This document shows positions 19,867 to 27,371 of a stretch of 64,000 nt of DNA, one piece after another. The stretch covers positions 19,170 to 83,169 of the forward strand of contig JACAEE010000034.1 in NCBI GenBank assembly GCA_013389015.1, in the 5' to 3' direction. Below the pieces are notes generated by a model. The model worked only from the letters and a program-made list of their open reading frames with translations, was not told where the DNA came from and did no database searches. Positions within the stretch are counted from its first letter, which is position 1, and every line of letters starts with the position of its first letter. Origin of the DNA: Hydrogenophilaceae bacterium (GTDB taxonomy: Bacteria; Pseudomonadota; Alphaproteobacteria; Caulobacterales; Aquidulcibacteraceae). The position numbers and the translations under genes are program-made.

Positions 19867-19924
19867 ACTGATGCATAAATGCCCCGGTCCGGGCCGAATC
19901 TCGCCCCGAACGGGAATTGCCTCC

Positions 19925-19940
19925 TTACCGAGCCGTTAAG
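19925..19940 (+). promoter_or_regulatory. CtrA-like binding box upstream of the XRE regulator
   Basis: TTAC-N7-TTAAG differs by one base from the Caulobacter CtrA consensus TTAA-N7-TTAA. It sits about 117 bp upstream of the regulator start. Confidence 0.5.
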
Positions 19941-20056
19941 AATGGGCCAAAACGGCGTTGGAGGTTGGGACATGGGACGGCACGGGTATTGCTGAGCCTC
20001 GGATCGCAGGTTCAGCCGGCCCCTGTCGGGCGGGCGCCGACGACAGGACTAAAGTC

Positions 20057-20461
20057 ATGGCGAATGCGATCGACCTTCATGTCGGCAAACGGCTTCGGCG
20101 CCGTCGCCGCCTGTTGGGGCTCACCCAACAGCAACTCGCCGAAAGCATCGGTATCCGCTTTCAGCAGATTCAGAAATACGAATGCGGCGCCAACCGCGTG
20201 ACCGCCAGCCGGCTCTATGAGCTCTCCGTCGCGCTCAATGTGCCCGTGAACTACTTCTTCGAGGGCCTCCAGGCTCTGGCCGCGCCGCCGAACCAGCCGG
20301 GCGCCCCGGCCAATGACCGCGATCTGATCGCGGCCGACGTGCTTTCGCAGAAGGAAACCCTTGAGCTGATCCGCGCCTATTACCGGCTGGGCGAACGCCC
20401 GCGCCGCCGGCTGCTTGATCTCGCCAAAGCGCTGCAGGACGAAACGACCGACGCGGCCTGA
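20057..20461 (+). CDS. XRE-family transcriptional regulator (PraR/SinR-like)
   Basis: A 134-residue DNA-binding protein with a Cro/CI-type helix-turn-helix at about 8-62, including GLTQQQLAESIGIRFQQIQKYE with the recognition helix around IRFQQIQK. The following NVPVNYFFEG segment is typical of the alphaproteobacterial PraR/SinR-like group. A helical C-terminal half (about 95-134) probably dimerises. ATG 20057 is chosen because the HTH family begins with a similar HVGKRLR segment and AGGAC precedes it. A CtrA-like box lies upstream and a strong terminator follows. Relatives control motility, biofilm or symbiosis genes; the target here is unknown. Confidence 0.9.
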   Translation: MANAIDLHVGKRLRRRRRLLGLTQQQLAESIGIRFQQIQKYECGANRVTASRLYELSVALNVPVNYFFEGLQALAAPPNQPGAPANDRDLIAADVLSQKETLELIRAYYRLGERPRRRLLDLAKALQDETTDAA

Positions 20462-20501
20462 TCCAGCCGGATCGCCGCTGTCGTCGGGGCAAGTGGGGAC
20501 G

Positions 20502-20540
20502 ACGGGCCCGCGGGGGAGACCTCGCGGGCCCGTTTTCTTT
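20502..20540 (+). terminator. Intrinsic terminator after the XRE gene
   Basis: ACGGGCCCGCG/CGCGGGCCCGT forms an 11-bp perfect stem with a 10-nt loop, followed directly by TTTTCTTTT, 40 bp past the stop codon. Confidence 0.9.
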
Positions 20541-20574
20541 TGGGCGATCTTCATTGTCGGGCGGGCGAGGCGCG

Positions 20575-20591
20575 TTAACGCGCCGCTAACC
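20575..20591 (+). promoter_or_regulatory. CtrA-like binding box upstream of the small conserved gene
   Basis: TTAA-N7-CTAACC matches the CtrA consensus TTAA-N7-TTAACC with one mismatch and correct spacing. It ends 24 bp before the ATG, close enough to overlap a promoter. Confidence 0.5.
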
Positions 20592-20615
20592 GCATCGCCA
20601 AACGCTCAGACGGCT

Positions 20616-20858
20616 ATGACCAAGCCTACTCCTGAGCAATTCTCCATCGCCGGCCGCCGCGTCCTGCACGTGCCCACGGGCGCGCGGATCGACTTTCCAG
20701 TCGCCCAGCCGTGGACGAGCAACGGCTACTCGCTCTGCGAGATCTTCATCGGCCGCGCCGATAGCGCCCTCGAGAACGGCGATTTCTATCGCGTCAGCGA
20801 CATCATCGATGAGGCCCGCCGGCTGATGCTCGCCCGCGCCCAGGAGCGCGCGGCCTGA
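20616..20858 (+). CDS. Small conserved hypothetical protein
   Basis: An 80-residue soluble protein, MTKPTPEQFSIAGRRVL at its start, with the segment FIGRADSALENGDFYRVSDIIDEARRLM near the end. It has no signal peptide, membrane segment or known motif. Codon use is like its neighbours and it is framed by a terminator and a CtrA-like box upstream and the hisN promoter downstream, so it looks like a true single-gene unit. ATG 20616 is the only start between the terminator and the conserved body. No function is proposed. Confidence 0.72.
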   Translation: MTKPTPEQFSIAGRRVLHVPTGARIDFPVAQPWTSNGYSLCEIFIGRADSALENGDFYRVSDIIDEARRLMLARAQERAA

Positions 20859-20867
20859 CATCGCCTC

Positions 20868-20896
20868 TTGGGGGCGGCGCGCCTTCCGGGCTAGAA
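20868..20896 (+). promoter_or_regulatory. Predicted near-leaderless promoter of hisN
   Basis: TTGGGG (20868-20873) and CTAGAA (20891-20896) are 17 bp apart. The expected start, about 20903, is only a few bases from the ATG at 20907, leaving no room for a ribosome-binding site. Confidence 0.55.
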
Positions 20897-20906
20897 CCCT
20901 CGACGC

Positions 20907-21749
20907 ATGCCGAGCGCCGCCGATCTCGCCGCTTTCCGCGCCTTCGCCGACGCGCTCGCCGACGCCGCCCGCGCAGCGATCCTGCCCCATTTCCGCGCCG
21001 ACGTCGCGATCACCGCAAAGGACGGCCCGCGCGGCGGCTTCGATCCCGTCACCGCCGCCGATCACGCCGCCGAGCAATCCATCCGTAGGCTGATTGAAGA
21101 ACGCTATCCCGATCACGGAATCATCGGCGAGGAGTTCGGCGAGAAGCCCGCGCGCTCGCCCTATCGCTGGGTGCTTGATCCCATCGACGGCACGCGCGCC
21201 TTCATCGCCGGCCTGCCGCTCTGGGGCGTGCTGATCGGGCTCACTTTCGAGAACCGGCCGATCCTGGGCGTCATCGACCAGCCCTATATCGGAGAGCGCT
21301 TCCTGGGCTGGACGACGGCGGGCGCGCGCGGCGCGACGCTGACCACCGCCGCCGGCGCGGCGCCGCTCAAGACCCGCGCTTGCGAAACGCTCACCAACGC
21401 CATCATCGCCACCACCGACGCGAAGCTCTTCGACGGCGCCGAAGCCGGCGGCTTCGAGCAAGTGCGCCAGACCGCCAAGCTCGCCCGCTATGGCTGCGAC
21501 TGCTACGCCTACGCCATGGTCGCGCTCGGCGGAATCGACCTTGTGATCGAAAGCGGGCTGGCGCCGTGGGACGTCGCCGCGCTCGTGCCGGTGATCGAAG
21601 GCGCCGGCGGCGAAGTCACCGACTGGCGCGGCCGCGCGCTCACGCCTGACTTCTTCGCGCAACCGAACGCGCGCGCCCAGATCGTCGCCGCTGGCGATCC
21701 GCGCCCACGCGACGAAGCGCTCGTCGCGCTCCGCCGCGCGGCGAAATAG
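20907..21749 (+). CDS. hisN: Histidinol-phosphatase, inositol-monophosphatase family
   Basis: A 280-residue Mg-dependent phosphatase of the IMPase superfamily. It converts histidinol phosphate to histidinol in histidine biosynthesis. Metal ligands are in GEEFGE and DPIDGTRAFIAGLPLWG, the latter being the typical HisN form (inositol monophosphatases have DPLDGT.NF). Also typical are DQPYIGERFLG and GLAPWDVAALVPVIEGAGG at the C-terminus. Length fits. It seems to be transcribed alone from a near-leaderless promoter. 3'-phosphoadenosine phosphatase activity is a less likely alternative. Confidence 0.92.
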   Translation: MPSAADLAAFRAFADALADAARAAILPHFRADVAITAKDGPRGGFDPVTAADHAAEQSIRRLIEERYPDHGIIGEEFGEKPARSPYRWVLDPIDGTRAFIAGLPLWGVLIGLTFENRPILGVIDQPYIGERFLGWTTAGARGATLTTAAGAAPLKTRACETLTNAIIATTDAKLFDGAEAGGFEQVRQTAKLARYGCDCYAYAMVALGGIDLVIESGLAPWDVAALVPVIEGAGGEVTDWRGRALTPDFFAQPNARAQIVAAGDPRPRDEALVALRRAAK

Positions 21750-21836
21750 TCCGCACCGCAGCGTCGCATCACCCGCGCGCCGAGGGTTGACAGCGCATGT
21801 CCCTTGATCCCTATCCCGGGGGCGTTGGGAGTGAGT

Positions 21837-23462
21837 ATGTTTGCTGACATTCCAAGCGACGTCGCCGGCTATTTCAAGCCCGAAATGCCCCTCGGTCCAA
21901 CCAAGGGCGAAAACATAAAGTCCAGCGCCGCGGCGGCGTTCCTGCTTCGCTTGGAGAATGCGGCGTTCGCTGGAATCGCCACACGCGCTTCAGTCCTGAT
22001 TGGCCGTCGCGGCGCAGGCAAGAGCGTTCTGTTGCGCAGCTTCACCAACAGCTATGAGATCGCGAGCCACGTCGAAGCCTACCTTCATGAGGCCGACATC
22101 CGCCGCCTCATCCGTTCGCAGAACGAGTTCACCCAGAAGTACGACATCGTCCTGACGTTGGATAAGCCTGACGAAGCGACGTCAGTCGTCAAGGAGATCG
22201 TGCAAGAGGGTCTGTTTACTCCCGAGCACGCTGCACGCATCTGGGAGGAGCGTTTATGGACCCATGTCCTGCGCGCGCTGGTCCTGGACAAGAAACTGTG
22301 GCCGAGGCTCCAGCCGCAGCGGCGCCAGCTGCTCGGTCTGCTCGACAAGACTGGACTCTTCGACAGGCGCCACCAGCCGGACCTGGCCGCGCTGATCAAA
22401 GCCGCCCAAGAGGAAGTGTCCACATCGAGCCTCGTCGATTTCGCCAAGGACTGCGTCCACGACCATGACATCCAGATCCTCGCCATCATCGACTCGATGG
22501 AGGAATACGATGTCCAGAACCCCGCGATGGTGCGCGCCATCGGCGGTCTCCTGCAGCTCGTCGGCTCGCTCACATCGCCCGCGAACGGCTCGGTGCACAT
22601 CAAGATCTCGCTTCCCTCCGAAATCTATCCGCTCATCGCCGAATCGTCGAACATCGGCAAATACTACATTAACTCGGAACTGATCCGATGGCAGCCGGTC
22701 GAGCTGATGCGCATCCTTGCTCATCGCTACCTCACCGGTCTGCATTTCCTGAACTACCCCGCTTTCAACGATCTCTGGATCAAGTACAACAAGAGCCTGT
22801 TCAAGGATCGTGACCGCTTGCGCGCGTTTTGGGACGAGTGCTTCGGCTCTCACCTCACCAACGAGGCCGGTCACCCCGAAAGCGCTATTCTCTTCATCCT
22901 GCGCCACACCCAGCTCCTTCCCCGGCAACTGATCAACTTCGTGCAGGCTCTGATCAAGAGGTCGTTCGACAGCACCGGCTCATACGAGCGCCTGGACCCG
23001 ACGCTCCTTGCGGATCGCGAACTCATCACCAACGCCGCCGACTACATTCAGAAGGAGGTCGCGTTCGGCTACAAATACGTCTACCCGAAGACCGTCGACG
23101 TCTGGCGCATGATCCTTCCCCGTTGCGATGTGATCACAAGCTACGGAGAGCTGCAGAGCCGCTACACCAACAGCTCGGTCCGAGGGCTGGGTCACGAATA
23201 CTGCATGGCGTTTCACAACTTCATCCGCGCCATGGTGGAGATGGGCGTGTTCGGCATCGTGGTCGACGACCACTCGAGCGATCGCTACATCAAGGCCGCT
23301 TTCGAATATAATCGCGGCACCGAGATCGCTCTCGACGAAGGCACCAAGCTCGCAATGCACCCCGTTTTCAGCGCCCGCCACATGACCGACCCGGCGAAGC
23401 GCGCCGCGCCGGGCCGCGCCATCTTGCCGATCGGCTCCTTCGACGGACTCGAGGACTCGTGA
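21837..23462 (+). CDS. Uncharacterised P-loop ATPase of a two-gene module
   Basis: A 541-residue protein of no family I can name. The Walker A loop is GRRGAGKS (56-63) and a Walker B-like strand is ILAIIDSMEEYD (214-225). KISLPSEIY (256-263) sits where a sensor strand would be. LLPRQLINFVQ (360-370) resembles the arginine-bearing segment of STAND/KAP-like ATPases. The C-terminal 100 residues could be a winged helix (SYGELQSRY). ATG 21837 follows GGGAG. The stop overlaps the next gene's GTG by 4 bp. Base composition is lower in G+C than the neighbours: 22741-22800 is 28/60 G+C. Function unknown; a defence or membrane-signalling role is only a guess. Confidence 0.75.
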   Translation: MFADIPSDVAGYFKPEMPLGPTKGENIKSSAAAAFLLRLENAAFAGIATRASVLIGRRGAGKSVLLRSFTNSYEIASHVEAYLHEADIRRLIRSQNEFTQKYDIVLTLDKPDEATSVVKEIVQEGLFTPEHAARIWEERLWTHVLRALVLDKKLWPRLQPQRRQLLGLLDKTGLFDRRHQPDLAALIKAAQEEVSTSSLVDFAKDCVHDHDIQILAIIDSMEEYDVQNPAMVRAIGGLLQLVGSLTSPANGSVHIKISLPSEIYPLIAESSNIGKYYINSELIRWQPVELMRILAHRYLTGLHFLNYPAFNDLWIKYNKSLFKDRDRLRAFWDECFGSHLTNEAGHPESAILFILRHTQLLPRQLINFVQALIKRSFDSTGSYERLDPTLLADRELITNAADYIQKEVAFGYKYVYPKTVDVWRMILPRCDVITSYGELQSRYTNSSVRGLGHEYCMAFHNFIRAMVEMGVFGIVVDDHSSDRYIKAAFEYNRGTEIALDEGTKLAMHPVFSARHMTDPAKRAAPGRAILPIGSFDGLEDS

Positions 23463-23830
23463 TCCTCGTTTCGCTCATCTCGCTGGCGGGGATGATTGTG
23501 TTCGGCGCGCTCGCCCACATGCATCACGACCCCGCGCAAATGACCATGGCCGGCGGTTGGGTTGCGGTCGTCTCCTCCATCGGCGCGCTCCTCGCGCTGC
23601 GATCAGAGCGCAGCGAGCGCCGCCACGTCTACTCCATCCGCCGCCTCCTGCGCCTCAGCGTGCGCCCGGTGGCCGTAGAACGCATTGACGCCGGGCTCTC
23701 CGAGCGCAACGACAATCGCGCCCAGATTCTGATCATTCTCGCTATTCTCGGAAACTCTCTGCAGGCGTTCGCCGAGCCGGCGCTGATGCTGGTGGACGCC
23801 GTGGCGGCCTGGCTGGGCGTGAGCGCCTGA
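23459..23830 (+). CDS. Small membrane protein coupled to the P-loop ATPase
   Basis: A 123-residue protein starting at a GTG that overlaps the ATPase stop codon (GTGA). It has hydrophobic segments at about 2-19 and 29-47, an Arg-rich cytoplasmic-type middle (RSERSERRHVYSIRRLLRL), and a third hydrophobic region from about 88 to 120 broken by a Pro. It is therefore an integral inner-membrane protein, with three or four segments. No motif links it to a known family. Tight overlap with the ATPase suggests the two products are made together and act together. Confidence 0.7.
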   Translation: MILVSLISLAGMIVFGALAHMHHDPAQMTMAGGWVAVVSSIGALLALRSERSERRHVYSIRRLLRLSVRPVAVERIDAGLSERNDNRAQILIILAILGNSLQAFAEPALMLVDAVAAWLGVSA

Positions 23831-23867
23831 AGCGATGCAGTTCACGCGATCGAAGGGAGAGAGACGC

Positions 23868-25301
23868 ATGAGCGACCTGGTCAGCAAATCCGCGCGCGCG
23901 ATGATCGAGAATCTCGTCGCCAAGCGCGTCTCGGCGCGCGAGCTGCTCGACGCCCACGTCGCCCGCTGCGAAGCCGTCAATCCCAAGCTCAACGCCGTCG
24001 TCGCCACCGATCTCGATCGCGCGCGGCGCGAAGCGCAAGCCATCGATGACGCGCGCGCCAGAGGCGAGGCGCTGGGCCCGCTCGCCGGCCTGCCGATGAC
24101 GGTCAAGGACTGCTTCGATGTCGACGGCCTGCCTTCCGTCGCCGGCAATCCTGCATTCGCGGACCGTCCCAAGGCCTGCCCCGACGCCGATGTGGTCAAG
24201 ACCGCGCGCGCGGCCGGCGCGATCGTGTGGGGCAAGACCAACGTGCCGCTGATGGCGAGCGACGTGCAGAGCTTCAATGCGGTCTACGGGACGACCAACA
24301 ATCCCTATGACCTCGCGCGCACGCCTGGGGGCTCCTCCGGCGGCGCGGCCGCGGCGCTCGCGGCGCACATCACGCCGCTCGAGATCGGCTCCGACATCGG
24401 CGGCTCGCTGCGCCATCCCGCGAACTTCTGCGGGGTCGCTTCGCTCAAGCCCACTTGGGGCCGGCTCTCGCTGGACGGGCATGTCCCGCCGCCGCCCGGC
24501 GTGCGCATGGAGACCGACCTCGCCGTCTCCGGCCCGATGGCGCGCGACATCGCCGATCTGCGCCTGTTCTACGACGTCCTTCGCGGCGCGCCTTCGCCCA
24601 CCCGCTCCATCAAGGGCGCACGCATCGCTCTGTGGACGGACGAACCGGAGTTTCCGCTCGCAGCCGACGTGCGCGCGGCCATCGAGGACGCGGGCGCGGC
24701 GCTGGCGCGGCAAGGCGCGGCCGTCACGCCGATCGCTGCGCCCGTCGACGTCACGCAGCTCATGGATTCCTACTTCACGATCCTGATCTCGATCATCTCG
24801 GCAGGCTTGCCGGAGCCCATCTACGCGGCGATGGAGGCGGCCCGGCCGGCCTCTCTGGAAGCGATGAAGGCCGGCGCGAGCCGCTACAGCCAAGCGGGCT
24901 ACATCGTCGCCTCCACGCCGCCCTACCGCGACGTGGCCGCCGCCCGCTATGTCCGCCAGACCCTGAAGGACAGGGTCGCGGGTTTCTTCGCCGAAGGCTG
25001 GGACGCGATCCTGGCGCCGATCAGCACCGTGCCCGCCTTCCCGCATGATCATGAGCCGCAGCAAACGGCGCGCCGGCTGGCGTGCGACGGCCGCGCGGTC
25101 GAGTATCTTCACATCCTCGACTGGATCGCGCTGGCGACGGCGCTGCATTTGCCGGCCGTCGCCGCACCCGTCAGCCGCACGCGCGCGGGCCTGCCTATCG
25201 GCGCCCAGATCATCACACGCTGGGACGACGAAGCCCGCGCCCTCGATCTCGCCGAAGCGCTCGAACGCGAGATCGGCGCGCTGCCTCAACCTGCGCTCTG
25301 A
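23868..25301 (+). CDS. Amidase (amidase-signature family)
   Basis: A 477-residue amidase-signature hydrolase. The catalytic triad is present: Lys in LPMTVKDCFD, cis-Ser in GGSSGGAAAA and the nucleophile Ser in GSDIGGSLRHPA. The C-terminal part (ATALHLPAVAAPV and GLPIGAQII) is typical of stand-alone amidases. It is not GatA: no gatB or gatC is near and the sequence around the active site is of the 6-aminohexanoate/general amidase type. ATG 23868 is preceded by GGGAGAGAG. It hydrolyses an unknown carboxamide in the cytoplasm; no signal peptide is seen. Confidence 0.9.
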   Translation: MSDLVSKSARAMIENLVAKRVSARELLDAHVARCEAVNPKLNAVVATDLDRARREAQAIDDARARGEALGPLAGLPMTVKDCFDVDGLPSVAGNPAFADRPKACPDADVVKTARAAGAIVWGKTNVPLMASDVQSFNAVYGTTNNPYDLARTPGGSSGGAAAALAAHITPLEIGSDIGGSLRHPANFCGVASLKPTWGRLSLDGHVPPPPGVRMETDLAVSGPMARDIADLRLFYDVLRGAPSPTRSIKGARIALWTDEPEFPLAADVRAAIEDAGAALARQGAAVTPIAAPVDVTQLMDSYFTILISIISAGLPEPIYAAMEAARPASLEAMKAGASRYSQAGYIVASTPPYRDVAAARYVRQTLKDRVAGFFAEGWDAILAPISTVPAFPHDHEPQQTARRLACDGRAVEYLHILDWIALATALHLPAVAAPVSRTRAGLPIGAQIITRWDDEARALDLAEALEREIGALPQPAL

Positions 25302-25311
25302 GCCCCCTTCT

Positions 25312-25331
25312 CCCCTCGCGCCGTCGAGGGG
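25312..25331. terminator. Hairpin between convergent amidase and hydrolase genes
   Basis: CCCCTCG/CGAGGGG forms a 7-bp stem with a 6-nt loop, 10 bp past the amidase stop and 1 bp before the hydrolase stop. It has no strong T-run on either side, so may act in both directions with Rho. Confidence 0.4.
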
Positions 25332-25332
25332 C

Positions 25333-26268
25333 CTATTTCCCGGGGACTACGCGCTGAACAAGCGCATCAAACGCGTCCCAGAACGGCTTCTGGCGATCGT
25401 CCGTCTCCATCATGATTTCGTGCATCGCGCCTGGGATGACGATGTGCGTCGCGTTCGGCAGTTGCGCGACGACGCGCGCATGCGCCGCGTTGTCGACCAG
25501 CTTCTCCTCCTCCGCCGTCGCCACCAGCACAGGCATGGCGAGGGGCTTCAGCGCGCCTGGCTTCTGGAAACCGGCCATCACGCCCGCCGCAGAGGCCGCC
25601 CAGCCGATCGTCGGCCCCGCGAGCGCGAGCTTCGGCTCCTTTTCGATCAAGTCCATCGCGCGCTTGTGGCGCGCCGCGTCATGCGTGACGGGATTGCCTT
25701 CGAACGGCTCGCGCGACCAGGCCTTGGTCGCGCCCGGCGCATAGGCCTTGCCGAAGCCCAGCGCTGCGGCGGCGCGCGCCGCATTGAGCGCGGATCCCTT
25801 GAGCGCGGCGATCCCCCACATCGGCGCGGAGAACACGGCGCCTTCCACCGTGAGATACCTCTTCTGCAGCGCAAGCAGCGAAAGCGCCCCGCCCATCGAA
25901 TGCGCGAGCAGAATGTGCGGCCGCGGGAGACGGTCCGCGTTGCGGCGCACCGCTTCGCCAAGATCGCGCGCAGCGCGATCGAAATCGCCGATATGGCCCT
26001 TCTCCTGTTCGCGCGTTTCGCGATCGGAGAGGCCTTGGCCGCGCCAATCGATGCACATCACGGCGAACCCGCGCGCCTGAAGCTTGGCGATCGTCTCGAA
26101 ATACTTCTCGATGAACTCCGTGCGCCCGGGACACAGGATGATCGAGCCGCGGGCCGCGCCCTGCGCCGGCGCCGTCATCGTGCGGATCTCGAGCCCGCCG
26201 ACGCCCTTGAAGCGCTGTTCGCGCGCGCCTTCTGGAACGGGGTTTCCGGGAATCTCGACGAAGCTCAT
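25333..26268 (-). CDS. Alpha/beta hydrolase, monoacylglycerol lipase/lysophospholipase type
   Basis: A 311-residue Hydrolase_4/PldB-like enzyme. The oxyanion region is LCPGRTEFIEKY; DWRGQGLSDR is characteristic; the nucleophile is in LLAHSMGG; the acid is in VATAEEEKLVDN (Glu/Asp) and the His in PGAMHEIMMETD. No signal peptide. ATG 26268 overlaps the stop of the upstream methyltransferase-like gene (ATGA), so translation is coupled, and GGAAAG is upstream. Substrate is probably a lipid ester, not proven. Confidence 0.88.
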   Translation of the reverse strand: MSFVEIPGNPVPEGAREQRFKGVGGLEIRTMTAPAQGAARGSIILCPGRTEFIEKYFETIAKLQARGFAVMCIDWRGQGLSDRETREQEKGHIGDFDRAARDLGEAVRRNADRLPRPHILLAHSMGGALSLLALQKRYLTVEGAVFSAPMWGIAALKGSALNAARAAAALGFGKAYAPGATKAWSREPFEGNPVTHDAARHKRAMDLIEKEPKLALAGPTIGWAASAAGVMAGFQKPGALKPLAMPVLVATAEEEKLVDNAAHARVVAQLPNATHIVIPGAMHEIMMETDDRQKPFWDAFDALVQRVVPGK

Positions 26269-27155
26269 GGCGCGCTTTCCGCTGCTTCCGGCTCTGCGGT
26301 CGTTTCCGGCTTGCGGAACTTGAGCGTCATGCGGTCGCTCTCGCCGATTTCGATATAGGGCGCGCTGTCGAATTGCGGATTGTCGGGCTCGCCGAGGGGG
26401 GCTGTGCGCAATTCCGGAGGCAGCGTCCACACTCCGAAGGGATGATCGCGATCGTCTTTGGGGTTGGCGTTGATGTCCTCCGCGCCGACGAAATCGAGCC
26501 CCGCCTCGCTCGCCAGCGCCTTGACGTACGCCTCCTGCACATAGCCGTCGCGGGCGAGCGGATCGGGATCGCCGGTGGAGGCGGCGCGATGCTGCTCGAC
26601 GCCAAGCACCCCGCCAGGACGCAAGCACGCGGCGATGTCGCGGAACGCCTTTTCCGCGAAACCTGCGGCGATGAAGGTGTGGACATTGCGCGCCACGATC
26701 GCAAGATCGACGCTATTGGCCGCGGTGATCGGCCCGCTCTCGGCGTCGAGCACGGCGTGTTCGATGATCCCGAAGCGCGCGCGGTCGGCGAACCGGCGCG
26801 CCAGCGCATCCATGGTTTCACGCTGCGCCGGCGTGGCGGTGGAGCGGTCCCACTCCGCCACGATCAGGCGTCCGTCGGTCGCACGCAGATAGGGCGCCAG
26901 GATTGAGGTATACCAGCCGCGGCCGGGATAGACCTCAAGCACGGTCATTCCCGGCGCCAGCCCCCAGAAGCGCAGCGTATCGAACGGGTGGCGGTAGCGG
27001 TCGCGCTCGGGCTCGAGCCGCCAGGGCCCCGCGATCGCCCATTCGAGCGTCCCCTCGACGCCCGCCGCGCCCTTCTCGGAGCCGCCGCACGCCGCGAGCG
27101 GCGCGCCCGCCAAGACCGCCATCGCGCCGCGTCGGGTCCAGGTCTGTTCCCTCAT
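26265..27155 (-). CDS. Methyltransferase-fold lipoprotein
   Basis: A 296-residue protein that joins an export signal to a class I methyltransferase fold. The N-terminus has RR followed by a hydrophobic stretch and AACGG, consistent with a Tat or Sec lipoprotein signal (Cys around residue 23). The Rossmann part has VLEVYPGRGWYT in place of the usual E/DxGxGxG motif I, IVAEWD for the acidic end of beta 2, and CLRPGGVLGVEQH. A group of predicted methyltransferases with signal peptides (COG4798 type, from memory) has this layout. SAM is not known in the periplasm, so activity is doubtful. It overlaps the downstream hydrolase by 4 bp. Confidence 0.78.
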   Translation of the reverse strand: MREQTWTRRGAMAVLAGAPLAACGGSEKGAAGVEGTLEWAIAGPWRLEPERDRYRHPFDTLRFWGLAPGMTVLEVYPGRGWYTSILAPYLRATDGRLIVAEWDRSTATPAQRETMDALARRFADRARFGIIEHAVLDAESGPITAANSVDLAIVARNVHTFIAAGFAEKAFRDIAACLRPGGVLGVEQHRAASTGDPDPLARDGYVQEAYVKALASEAGLDFVGAEDINANPKDDRDHPFGVWTLPPELRTAPLGEPDNPQFDSAPYIEIGESDRMTLKFRKPETTAEPEAAESAP

Positions 27156-27286
27156 CGGCCGGACATTGCCCTGCGTCGCCGCAAAGTCAAAAACCCTGGT
27201 TGCGGCGGGGCCTTGAACCGCCCATTTCCGCGCCCATCTCAGCTGCGCATGGCGCTCCGGAGAGGCCATGCGGACGGATCGGTCGC

Positions 27287-27315
27287 CTTGTCTGGGGCCG
27301 GACCGTTCCCCGATG
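27287..27315 (+). promoter_or_regulatory. Possible sigma32-type promoter of hsp20
   Basis: CTTGTC (27287-27292) and CCCCGATG (27308-27315) are 15 bp apart, close to the heat-shock consensus CTTGAA/CCCCAT. A start near 27321 would fall inside the first hairpin of the leader, so either this promoter or that hairpin may not be used. Confidence 0.4.
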
Positions 27316-27371
27316 CGGCCGCCCGGATAGCGGTCGCCTTCATGTCGCTGGCGTTTGAGAAAGGACATGTC
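27315..27371 (+). promoter_or_regulatory. ROSE-like RNA thermometer in the hsp20 leader
   Basis: CATGTCGCT (27341-27349) pairs with AGGACATG (27362-27369) as an 8-bp stem with one bulged G and a 12-nt loop. The right arm contains the Shine-Dalgarno AGGA of hsp20. The UCGCU in the left arm fits the UYGCU signature of ROSE elements, where a G opposite the ribosome site makes the stem heat-labile. A second hairpin (27315-27337, 8 bp with one G-U) lies upstream. Confidence 0.7.

Noticed and set aside
26988..27371. Upstream extension of the hsp20 frame
   Set aside because: It would run through the ROSE-like leader and opposite the methyltransferase gene; the alpha-crystallin family starts at ATG 27372.
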